Shown here: positions 1 to 5,961 of the stretch, in pieces
How positions within the stretch are numbered: the stretch's first letter is position 1
Layout: the number at the start of each line of letters is the position of its first letter
NCBI GenBank assembly: GCA_026418215.1
Contig: JAOABT010000069.1
Location: 1-6,215, forward strand
Direction of reading: 5' to 3'
DNA length: 6,215 nucleotides
Source: Clostridia bacterium
GTDB taxonomy: Bacteria; Bacillota; Clostridia; DSM-8532
Position numbers and translations under genes: made by a program
Notes under the pieces: generated by a model
Database searches by the model: none
The model's input: only the letters and a program-made list of their open reading frames with translations
Told to the model about the DNA's origin: nothing

Positions 1-2
1 CC

Positions 3-140
3 AACGAAGAGATTGCGAAAAAGCTCTTTATCAGTGTGGGAACAACCAAGTGGCATATCAACAATATCTTCAGCAAGCTTAAGCTTAAACGGCGTTCTCA
101 GGCTGTGGCCTATTATCATGAAATAAATAAAGAGACATGA
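3..140 (+). CDS. LuxR-family transcriptional regulator, C-terminal HTH fragment
   Basis: This is the last 45 codons of a gene whose start lies outside the window. The reading frame gives [20 protein letters not shown] followed by [15 protein letters not shown] and ends at TGA 138-140. This matches the LuxR/FixJ/MalT-type helix-turn-helix: a scaffold helix (NEEIAKKLF), a turn (ISVGT), a recognition helix ([13 protein letters not shown]) and the closing KLKRRSQAV segment. The KWHINNI form is common in LuxR-type regulators of Bacillota. The family binds DNA as dimers and usually activates transcription. The N-terminal sensor (receiver, ATPase/TPR or other) cannot be seen, so the signal is unknown. 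It sits 116 nt upstream of two methyltransferase genes on the same strand, with no convincing terminator between, so it may regulate or be co-transcribed with them (inference). Confidence 0.88.
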   Translation, partial: NEEIAKKLFISVGTTKWHINNIFSKLKLKRRSQAVAYYHEINKET

Positions 141-177
141 TTAAAACCTAACCTCCGCCCTAACTTTTGTCAGGTCT

Positions 178-226
178 CCGATGCGTCGGCAATGCAGTAT
201 GCTTGGATTGTCAACAGACGGTTGAC
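178..226. promoter_or_regulatory. Operator-like inverted repeats upstream of the methyltransferase pair
   Basis: Two dyads lie in the gap between the LuxR-type gene and the membrane methyltransferase. CCGA-TGCG-TCGG spans 178-189. A perfect 6-bp inverted repeat, GTCAAC-AGACG-GTTGAC, spans 210-226, about 30 bp before the start codon. The second has the size and symmetry of a dimeric regulator site, and the adjacent LuxR-type protein is an obvious candidate to bind it. It could equally form a small RNA hairpin. No clear sigma-A promoter was found here, so the position relative to a transcription start is unknown. Confidence 0.35.
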
Positions 227-256
227 TCAGAAGTTCAGTAATCGGAGGTTTTTTAT

Positions 257-874
257 ATGCCGCAAGAAACATTGCAGGGCCATTTCGGCCAATGGCTCAG
301 TGTCCTTTTCTTCGTTCTGCTTTATGGCTCGGTCCTTTTCTTCGTCCCTTTCTACAAAAAGGTCGGTCGGAAGCCGACAACAGCCTATCTCGCCTTTGTT
401 GTGGCTTTTGCCATCGAGATGCATGGCATTCCGTTAAGCATGTACCTGCTTTCAGCCATTCTGGGGCACTCGCTTCCGGAAGGTGTTCTTTGGGGTCACA
501 CCCTCTCTCAGTACATTAGCTACTGGGGTATGTACATCAATATCCTTCTATCCCTGTCTGCTGTCATCATTATTGTTTGCGGCTGGCGCAAGATCTATAA
601 AAACTACTGGTCCAAGGAAAAGGGAGACGGGCAGCTTGTGACCGACGGTATTTACAAATATATCCGTCACCCTCAGTATACCGGATTTTTCTTGCTGACC
701 CTGGGCATGACCCTTGAGTGGGCAAGTCTCCCCCTTCTGGTCCTGCTGCCCGTTATTTTTTACATGTACATCCGACTTGCCAAACGTGAAGAGGCCGACA
801 TGATCCATGAATTCGGCGATGCCTATAAGAAATACATGAAAAAGACCAAACGCTTTATTCCCTTTGTGATTTAA
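257..874 (+). CDS. Isoprenylcysteine carboxyl methyltransferase (ICMT/PEMT)-like membrane methyltransferase
   Basis: This 205-residue integral membrane protein resembles the ICMT / phospholipid methyltransferase superfamily, which uses S-adenosylmethionine to methylate small hydrophobic or membrane-embedded acceptors. Hydrophobic segments lie at about residues 13-33, 42-70, 92-110, 144-152 and 157-174. The family signature is present: GIYKYIRHPQYTGF (RHPxYxG at 137-143), and then REEADMIHEFGDAYKKYMKK near the C-terminus, equivalent to the EE...YxxY cofactor-binding tail. The protein ends in RFIPFVI, as family members often do. The start is fixed by GGAGG at 244-248, 8 nt before ATG. Bacteria do not generally prenylate proteins, so the true substrate is unknown; bacterial members are often annotated only by fold. 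The next methyltransferase starts 14 nt downstream, suggesting joint transcription. Family assignment is firm, substrate is not. Confidence 0.87.
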   Translation: MPQETLQGHFGQWLSVLFFVLLYGSVLFFVPFYKKVGRKPTTAYLAFVVAFAIEMHGIPLSMYLLSAILGHSLPEGVLWGHTLSQYISYWGMYINILLSLSAVIIIVCGWRKIYKNYWSKEKGDGQLVTDGIYKYIRHPQYTGFFLLTLGMTLEWASLPLLVLLPVIFYMYIRLAKREEADMIHEFGDAYKKYMKKTKRFIPFVI

Positions 875-888
875 GGGAGGAATCTGCT

Positions 889-1461
889 ATGTATGAGCCT
901 TCCAAATCGGAGATAATATTGACCGAGCTTATAGGACGAAGCCTTGCACAACCCTATTATCGGAGCTTTGTCGACAGTCTCGCGCTTTCGAACCATGAGC
1001 ATGTTCTCGACTTTTGCTCAGGGAGTGGAATTATCTCAGATCTGATCTTGAAAAAGCTCTCCGGGGGCAGGCTTACCTGCGCTGATGTGTCTCATAAATG
1101 GCTTAAAGTCTTGAATCAGAGGCTTAAGGGCAGTAATTGGAGGTCTGTCTATCTTGACAGCCTGGATGTCGAGAGTATTCAAGACGCTCCCTTTGACAAG
1201 GCTGTCATCCATTTTGTCCTCCATGACTTTAATAGGGCTCAACGTGAAAAGGTTCTCAAGCTCGTCAAGCGCAGCCTCAAGCCTGGCGGGCTCCTGATCA
1301 TAAGGGAACCATCCGCTGAAGGACACGGTCTTGCGCTGTTTGAGCTTATCAATTTGCTTGAGAAGCTTAAGCTCGGAGCCTATACCTATAAGCAGCAGCG
1401 CTATCCTCTGATAGGAGAAACAATCGATTTACGAATTAGAATCAAGGAGGATGGATTATAA
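889..1461 (+). CDS. Class I SAM-dependent methyltransferase
   Basis: This 190-residue soluble protein has the Rossmann-like SAM methyltransferase fold. Motif I is VLDFCSGSGIIS (39-50), an ExGxGxG-type SAM loop with Cys at the second position. The acidic residue at the end of strand 2 is D66 (TCADVS). DAPFDKAVIHFVLHDF (99-114) is the motif IV region, and LKPGGLLIIREP (130-141) is the post-motif strand typical of small-molecule methyltransferases (Methyltransf_11/25 type). The opening MYEPSKSEIILTELIGRSLA looks like a conserved N-terminal helix of this subfamily, which supports the chosen start, as does GGAGG at 876-880, 8 nt before ATG. It lies 14 nt after the membrane methyltransferase, so the two are probably one operon. 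The length suggests a complete single-domain enzyme. The substrate cannot be told from sequence. Confidence 0.87.
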   Translation: MYEPSKSEIILTELIGRSLAQPYYRSFVDSLALSNHEHVLDFCSGSGIISDLILKKLSGGRLTCADVSHKWLKVLNQRLKGSNWRSVYLDSLDVESIQDAPFDKAVIHFVLHDFNRAQREKVLKLVKRSLKPGGLLIIREPSAEGHGLALFELINLLEKLKLGAYTYKQQRYPLIGETIDLRIRIKEDGL

Positions 1462-1771
1462 ACAAAGAAGTGCCCTGAGGGTTCTCGCAAAGTAGTTAAA
1501 GAAAGGCCCCCCATGACGCTATATCAAAGGATAAGACTAGATTAGGGATAGATGCAATCCATCTTCAAACCGCATTCCAGGGCCAAGCATTATGAGCAGT
1601 AATACTTCCCCTCATGAAGCACTTAGTCACTGGCTTAACAAACATTGAATCCTGCATTTGGCTAATGTTCTGTCAAAACAGCTATAAAAGAAAACCGAAA
1701 GCACACACACCCTGTGCCTCCGGTTTTCTTCTATGAAGGGTCTCTTGTCCAAAATGCGTAAGTAAACCTCT
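1462..1771. other. Non-coding stretch between convergent genes
   Basis: This 310-base gap separates the SAM methyltransferase from the convergent deacetylase. All frames on both strands are broken by stops at short intervals and none carries a credible ribosome site plus a protein-like translation. The only structure I can support is the hairpin terminator at 1688-1730. Just before the gap, AAGGAGG at 1444-1450 is followed immediately by ATG 1451, opening only a 14-codon frame (MDYKQRSALRVLAK). The zero spacing makes translation unlikely, so it may be a remnant of a lost downstream gene or chance. Confidence 0.6.
1688..1730. terminator. Bidirectional intrinsic terminator between convergent genes
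   Basis: A perfect 10-bp outer stem pairs AAGAAAACCG (1688-1697) with CGGTTTTCTT (1721-1730). An inner 5-bp stem pairs GCACA (1701-1705) with TGTGC (1713-1717), closing a 7-nt loop; a 3x3 internal loop separates the two. On the minus strand the stem runs into CGGTTTTCTTTTATAG, a good U-tract about 40 nt after the deacetylase stop. On the plus strand the stem end supplies CGGTTTTCTT. It can therefore end transcription from both sides. Confidence 0.85.
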
Positions 1772-2623
1772 CTAAAGGACTTTCCTTATGCGTGCTCTCA
1801 CATTTTCCTTGAAATCCTCAATATGCCCAAGGACAAAGTCCACCATATCGAGGCTGTCATCGACAATCAAGGGCGTGAGATCCATGGCATAGCTCAAGGC
1901 CGGAATTTTGTCAGCACCGTGGTCTTCGGCATAGGTGGCGTTTGCAAGACGCCGGCCCTGCGTGGCAAGGTCATAGCGCTTGCCTCCGCATATCTGGGAG
2001 TCATGCACCTCAAGCACAGCGGCCCCAATATTGGGGTGCCCTGAAACGTCCATCATAACCTTTTTTTGGTCATCGAGCCAGTCAAGACTTCGCCAGACCT
2101 CACAGCCGTAAACCTTCTTAGGTCTGATTTCTTTTGGAAGGGTTCGTAAGGCCTTAATCACCTTGGTCACGGTTCCGATGTGGGTATCATGCTTATCAGC
2201 GAGGTTATGGGTATAAAGAATCTCGGGCTGCGCCAAGCGGATGATGTCTGCAAGCTCCTGTACAGCCTCTTGGTTGTTCGGGTCTTTCACCTCGCTGCTC
2301 CTATAGTGAAGCATGGCCACGCCCGAATACTCCCCCACAAAGGCCGATTTCATCTGCTCCTTCTGGCGGATCTTCTTCATGTCCTCGTCGGTATAGTCCT
2401 TATAAAGATCATCCCTGGGACTTCCTGCGCCGTCGGTAACCACAACGCCGAAGAACCATTCGTCCTCACGTCCGAAGCAGTTCAAAATACCGTGATAGGC
2501 CATAATTTCAATATCATCCTGATGGGCTGATATGGCCATTCTGGTGGTTCGTTTAAGGGCTTCGTCCACATTGGCCTGATCTGGAATATACATCATTGCG
2601 CCTGGTTTTTTCAACGAAAACAT
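1772..2623 (-). CDS. PIG-L / LmbE-family zinc deacetylase
   Basis: This 283-residue protein belongs to the PIG-L (LmbE-like) deacetylase family, zinc enzymes that remove acetyl groups from N-acetylglucosamine-type substrates (GlcNAc-PI, MshB and BshB substrates, antibiotic precursors). The first signature is ISAHQDDIE (31-39), with Gln in place of the usual Pro of AHPDDE. By analogy with MshB, H34 and D37 are zinc ligands and D36 is the general base. The second signature is HNLADKHDTH (139-148), with H148 the likely third ligand. VVVTDGAGSPR (60-70) follows the strand after motif 1, as in the family. The start is supported by AGGGAG at 2632-2637, 8 nt before ATG; later Met codons at 10-11 have no such site. 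No signal peptide, so probably cytoplasmic. It lies 230 nt after tyrS on the same strand with its own spacer and terminator, so probably a separate unit. Metal-site residues are intact; the substrate is unknown. Confidence 0.88.
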   Translation of the reverse strand: MFSLKKPGAMMYIPDQANVDEALKRTTRMAISAHQDDIEIMAYHGILNCFGREDEWFFGVVVTDGAGSPRDDLYKDYTDEDMKKIRQKEQMKSAFVGEYSGVAMLHYRSSEVKDPNNQEAVQELADIIRLAQPEILYTHNLADKHDTHIGTVTKVIKALRTLPKEIRPKKVYGCEVWRSLDWLDDQKKVMMDVSGHPNIGAAVLEVHDSQICGGKRYDLATQGRRLANATYAEDHGADKIPALSYAMDLTPLIVDDSLDMVDFVLGHIEDFKENVRARIRKVL

Positions 2624-2739
2624 ATATTCAACTCCCTGTCAATTTATCTTCAAATCCTTATGGCAGAGCCTATGGGTCAAAATTTATTGTCTTAATCCCA
2701 AAGAGCCTGGCACCCATCTTTACGGGCGGCTCGCTCTGA

Positions 2740-2759
2740 ATGTACTAAGCTTACTACAT
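2740..2759. promoter_or_regulatory. 20-bp dyad, possible operator upstream of the deacetylase
   Basis: ATGTACTAAGCTTACTACAT reads the same on both strands except for one symmetric C/C mismatch pair (2745 and 2754), so 18 of 20 positions are symmetric. It lies 117-136 bp upstream of the deacetylase start, in the spacer after tyrS. An uninterrupted AT-rich dyad of this length is typical of a dimeric repressor site (GntR-, TetR- or MarR-like). No promoter boxes could be placed confidently around it, so the role is inferred from symmetry only. Confidence 0.4.
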
Positions 2760-2773
2760 CAAATAAAGACGCT

Positions 2774-2817
2774 TTAAAAGAGTTAAGGCTCAATAATAAG
2801 GCCACGTATCAACTCTT
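2774..2817 (-). terminator. Possible weak tyrS terminator
   Basis: Downstream of the tyrS stop the minus strand reads AAGAGTT (2817-2811), a 26-nt loop, then AACTCTT (2784-2778), extended to TTTT by the next base. The 7-bp stem is perfect and GGC/GCC within the loop can add 3 bp. The loop is large and the U-tract short, so termination may be inefficient and could allow some read-through toward the deacetylase gene. Confidence 0.35.
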
Positions 2818-2853
2818 CTATAAGACTCTGTTATCGCACCAACCGAATCTTCA

Positions 2854-4062
2854 TTATATTAATCTGACAAAATGCTTTTTCCCGGCCTGGAGGACGTCAC
2901 CGGAACGGGTTAGGCTTCTTAATTCCATGACCTTGTCTCCATTTAGCTTGACGCCGCCTTGGAGGATTAACCGCCTAGCCTCGCTGGAGCTTGCCGCGAA
3001 GTCAGCTGATGTCAGAACCTTGACTAAATCGGTCTTTCCGGTTTCATCAAGAAAGTCTGCCGCTTCGAGAGCAGGAATATCCTGCGGAACGCCTTTATCC
3101 TTGAAAACCAGGTCAAAATGCTCCTGTGCTTTTAATGATGCCTCTTCCCCGTGGTATAGCCTCACAATTTCTCTCGCCAGTTCTATCTTGACCTGACGGG
3201 GGTTCTCTCCATTCTCAAGTCTCGCCTTGATTTTACTAACCTCATCGGGAGGAAGGTCGGTGCAAAGCTCAAAAAATCTAATGATGAGAGAATCCGGAAT
3301 GGTCATGATTTTCTCAAACATGACTTCAGGAGCTTCGTTGAGGCCGATGCTGTTGCCCAGGCTCTTACTCATTTTCTCAACACCGTCTGTGCCCTCCAAA
3401 ACGGGCATGAACAAAGCAATTTGGCTCTCCTGCCCGAAATGCCTCTGAAGATCTCTTCCCATAAGAATATTGAAGCGTTGCTCCGTCCCGCCAATTTCAA
3501 TATCAGACTCAAGGGCCACAGAGTCGTAGCCCTGCATCAAAGGGTAGAAAAGCTCATGAAGGCCGATAGTGGAATTATTCTGGAAACGGTTTTTAAAGTC
3601 CTCACGTTCTAAAATACGAGCGACCGTCGTTTTGGCAGAAAGCTTAAGGACATCACCGAAAGAAAGCTTGGACAGCCATTCACTATTGAAGCGCACTTCG
3701 GTTTTTTCAGGGATGAGAATCTTGAATAGCTGCTCCTTGTAAGTCTTTGCATTCTCCAAAACCTCCTCGTGTGAGAGCTGCTTTCTTGTCTTGGATTTGC
3801 CCGTAGGGTCCCCGATCATGGCTGTGAAGTCTCCGAGGATGATAACCGCTTTATGCCCCAGCTCCTGAATCTGCCTGATTTTCCGCAAGACAACGGCGTG
3901 GCCTAAATGCAGGTCGGGGGCTGTAGGGTCAAGTCCCAGCTTGACAGTCAGAGGTTTTTGCTCCTTGCGCGCTCTTTCAAGCTTTTCTTTTAAGTCAGCA
4001 AGCTCGATAATCTCTGCAGCTCCCTTGGCGATAATCCTGATTTGTTCATCTACATTTCTCAT
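2854..4062 (-). CDS. tyrS: Tyrosyl-tRNA synthetase
   Basis: This is a complete 402-residue cytoplasmic class I aminoacyl-tRNA synthetase that charges tRNA-Tyr with tyrosine using ATP. KLGLDPTAPDLHLGH (41-55) holds the HIGH signature as HLGH (52-55), and KMSKS is intact at 230-234, followed by LGN. Tyrosine-pocket residues are visible in YPLMQGYDS (Y173, Q177, D180) and GGTEQRFN (Q195). A C-terminal S4-type RNA-binding domain occupies about 340-402 (SSSEARRLILQGGVKLNG). Sequence style and length match the TyrZ-like group of bacterial TyrRS rather than the E. coli TyrS group, though I did not compute a tree. The start is fixed by AGGAGGA at 4071-4077, 8 nt before ATG. Expression is controlled by the T-box leader immediately upstream and by a consensus promoter just after rng. 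Nothing appears truncated. Confidence 0.97.
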   Translation of the reverse strand: MRNVDEQIRIIAKGAAEIIELADLKEKLERARKEQKPLTVKLGLDPTAPDLHLGHAVVLRKIRQIQELGHKAVIILGDFTAMIGDPTGKSKTRKQLSHEEVLENAKTYKEQLFKILIPEKTEVRFNSEWLSKLSFGDVLKLSAKTTVARILEREDFKNRFQNNSTIGLHELFYPLMQGYDSVALESDIEIGGTEQRFNILMGRDLQRHFGQESQIALFMPVLEGTDGVEKMSKSLGNSIGLNEAPEVMFEKIMTIPDSLIIRFFELCTDLPPDEVSKIKARLENGENPRQVKIELAREIVRLYHGEEASLKAQEHFDLVFKDKGVPQDIPALEAADFLDETGKTDLVKVLTSADFAASSSEARRLILQGGVKLNGDKVMELRSLTRSGDVLQAGKKHFVRLI

Positions 4063-4146
4063 TGTTCTTCTCCTCCTGAATCCGCTAAAATTTGTTTTAA
4101 GTTTCCTGTGCCTTGAGAGCCTTGCTGCAGAAGTTAACCCGAAAAG

Positions 4147-4187
4147 AAAACAAAAAAGCTCTCATCCTCGATTGAGGACGAAAGCTT
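4147..4187 (-). terminator. T-box-controlled intrinsic terminator of tyrS
   Basis: On the minus strand AAGCTTTCGTCCT (4187-4175) pairs along all 13 positions with AGGATGAGAGCTT (4168-4156), using two G-U wobbles; one more C-G pair leaves a 4-nt loop. It is followed by TTTTGTTTT (4155-4147). The 5' arm contains the TTCGTCCT segment that can instead pair with the T-box region to make the antiterminator, so the two structures are mutually exclusive. Confidence 0.93.
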
Positions 4188-4444
4188 GAAACCTTCGCGG
4201 TACCACCCCAGTTTATCACCGAAAAAGCTCGGTGACCTTTATCGGACACGGCAAAGACGCATATGTCCTAGCACGGTAACGTGTGCAGGTAACGGCACAG
4301 CCTACTCGAGAAAACCCTTTTGGTGTGCGGCTCAAAGATGTATTCAACAGCCTCTTCCTGCCCCTCTCACCTGCCGGGAACTCTCTTTAGGAACGTCAGC
4401 GGTTTACTTCTTCTTATCAAAGCCTTTCAAAAACTTATGAAATT
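4147..4444 (-). promoter_or_regulatory. Tyrosine T-box riboswitch (tyrS leader)
   Basis: The leader RNA of tyrS carries the hallmarks of a T-box, in order on the minus strand: an AGTA box (4408-4405); an AAGAGAG / GGTGAGAGG pair of Stem I distal elements (about 4388-4361); the specifier loop GAA-UAC-A with tyrosine codon UAC at 4342-4340; a 7-bp Stem III hairpin (TCACCGA/TCGGTGA, 4235-4216); the conserved T-box TGGTACCGCG (4205-4196); and a terminator. The UGGU bulge would pair with an ACCA tRNA end, fitting A73 of tRNA-Tyr. In this class, uncharged tRNA bound at the specifier and bulge stabilises the antiterminator, so tyrS is transcribed when tyrosine charging is low. Specifier and downstream gene agree, so the assignment is firm. 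Confidence 0.95.
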
Positions 4445-4450
4445 AGTATC

Positions 4451-4479
4451 ATTATAGGTCTGTCAAAATATTCTGTCAA
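4451..4479 (-). promoter_or_regulatory. Perfect-consensus sigma-A promoter for tyrS
   Basis: On the minus strand TTGACA (4479-4474) is followed by exactly 17 bp and TATAAT (4456-4451), matching consensus at all 12 positions. Transcription should start near 4444, giving the T-box leader at its expected 5' end. The -35 begins only 3 nt after the rng stop codon. TTGACAGA occurs twice with a 13-bp period (4479-4472 and 4466-4459); the second copy is too close to this -10 to serve it. Confidence 0.92.
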
Positions 4480-4482
4480 GAC

Positions 4483-5961
4483 TTACAATAAAGCCTTTTT
4501 GATGGAAACCTCATCATAATCGACCTCATAGGAGCCGGTAAGCTTCAGGCTGCAGGAATAGCGCGCCTTGAGCTTTTCGATGTTCTCAAGCTCCTGGCCC
4601 TCCAATACCTTTAGGATTTCGGGATGCACGACGGCCTCCACAAACTCAGAAAGCGTCTCGGCCATATGAAGGGCAATACGTTTTTCTATTCTTCTCGCAA
4701 TGGTTACGGGAGAAATTTTATACCCCGCGCCCTGACAGGACCTGCAATCGATGGTAAGGCTTTTATAGAGCGGTTGACGCACCTTTTTACGTGTAATCTC
4801 GACCAAGCCTAAGGAGGTCATGCCAACCACCGTCGTCTGGGTTCTGTCTGCCTTAACGTATTCCTTGAGAGCCTGAACCACCTGCTCGCGATGCTCCTTC
4901 TGGTGCATGTCAATAAAGTCGACGATGATAATGCCGCTCAAATCTCTGAGCCGCAGCTGCCTTGCAATGGTCTTCGCGGCCTCGAGATTGATTTTGAGCG
5001 CCGTATCCTCCAAGTTGGTTTTTCCAACATATTTACCGCTGTTGACATCGATAACCGAAAGGGCTTCAGTTCGATCAAACACGAGATAGGCTCCGCTCTT
5101 GAGCCATACCTTCCGCGAGAGCGCTTCCGTGATGGCACTCTCAACGTGGTAGAACTCGAACATATCATAGCTCTTTGAGAAATACTCGACCTTCATTTTA
5201 AGTCCCGGGGCCGCGTCATCAAGAAGCGCCAAGACCTTGTCATATTCGGTGCGATCATTCAGGATGAAACGGTGCACATCTGCCGTCAGGTACTCTCTTA
5301 CCGCGTGAGCGATAATGCCGGGCTCACTGTAGAGAAGCCTTGGAACCGCTCCGCGCTGTTCCTTTTTGACAATGCCCTGCCAGAGGAGCTTAAGGCTCTG
5401 AATATCCTCTACGAGCTTATCCTCGGTGAGGTTTTCTGCAGCTGTACGTATAATAAGGCCTGCATTCTCTGGTTTGACGGCCTGTGCGATCTCACGCAGA
5501 CGCTTTCTTTCCTCTACAGACTCCATTTTCTTGGAGACACCGATAGCTGCGCTATGAGGCATCAGCACGGTGTATCTTCCCGGAAGGGATATTCTTGTGG
5601 TCACCCTTGGCCCCTTGTTGCCGGTTGGCTCCTTGATCACCTGTACCGTAATCTCCTGCCCCTGAGATAACAGCTCGGAGATGTCGGGAAGTCCCTCCCC
5701 ATGCGGGAGAACATCACCGTCCTCATCATATTGAAGGGGCAGAACATCCTTAACATAAAGAAAAGCGTTTTTATCCAGTCCGATGTCGATGAAGGCAGAC
5801 TGCATGCCGGGAAGGACACGTTCTACCTTGCCCCTGTAAATGTTGCCCACAAGGGTGCCGTCCTCATGGGATTCGATATAAACCTCGGAAAGCTCGCCGT
5901 TTTCAAGGAGTGCAAGCCGGATCTCCCCAACCCCCACATCAACCAATACATCTTTAACCAT
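4483..5961 (-). CDS. rng: Ribonuclease G/E-family endoribonuclease
   Basis: This complete 492-residue member of the RNase E/G family resembles the short RNase G form: the catalytic part without the long RNase E scaffold tail. An S1-like RNA-binding domain covers about 35-125 (GNIYRGKVERVLPGMQSAFI and IGLDKNAFLYVKDV). The DNase I-like catalytic domain carries the two magnesium ligands D305 (SVIDVNSG) and D348 (IIIVDFIDM), equivalent to E. coli RNase E D303 and D346. The Zn-link CRSCQG (C406, C409) that joins subunits is intact. The family makes single-strand cuts in 5'-monophosphorylated RNA in rRNA maturation and mRNA decay. GAGGT at 5967-5971, 5 nt before ATG, supports the start. The gene overlaps the end of the DUF2344 gene by 8 nt, implying translational coupling. 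In many Clostridia rng is followed by rplU; here tyrS follows. Confidence 0.95.
   Translation of the reverse strand: MVKDVLVDVGVGEIRLALLENGELSEVYIESHEDGTLVGNIYRGKVERVLPGMQSAFIDIGLDKNAFLYVKDVLPLQYDEDGDVLPHGEGLPDISELLSQGQEITVQVIKEPTGNKGPRVTTRISLPGRYTVLMPHSAAIGVSKKMESVEERKRLREIAQAVKPENAGLIIRTAAENLTEDKLVEDIQSLKLLWQGIVKKEQRGAVPRLLYSEPGIIAHAVREYLTADVHRFILNDRTEYDKVLALLDDAAPGLKMKVEYFSKSYDMFEFYHVESAITEALSRKVWLKSGAYLVFDRTEALSVIDVNSGKYVGKTNLEDTALKINLEAAKTIARQLRLRDLSGIIIVDFIDMHQKEHREQVVQALKEYVKADRTQTTVVGMTSLGLVEITRKKVRQPLYKSLTIDCRSCQGAGYKISPVTIARRIEKRIALHMAETLSEFVEAVVHPEILKVLEGQELENIEKLKARYSCSLKLTGSYEVDYDEVSIKKALL

Noticed and set aside
192..437. Open frames on both strands overlapping the start of the membrane methyltransferase.
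   Set aside because: They lack ribosome sites and overlap a gene with a strong site and clear family motifs.
1671..1676. Minus-strand TTGACA as a possible promoter reading into the methyltransferase 3' end.
   Set aside because: No acceptable -10 hexamer lies 16-18 bp downstream (AGGATT at 17 bp).
1549..1735. A plus-strand frame with few stops (GIDAIHLQTAFQGQAL, stop, then a further open run).
   Set aside because: It has an internal stop, no ribosome site and no recognisable motif, and it runs straight through the terminator hairpin; likely chance.
2620..2770. A sigma-A promoter for the deacetylase gene.
   Set aside because: The best hexamers match consensus at only 3-4 of 6 positions or have wrong spacing; the promoter could not be placed.
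4186..4440. An 84-codon plus-strand open frame opposite the tyrS leader.
   Set aside because: It is antisense to the T-box RNA, whose structure explains the sequence, and its translation shows no protein-like features.
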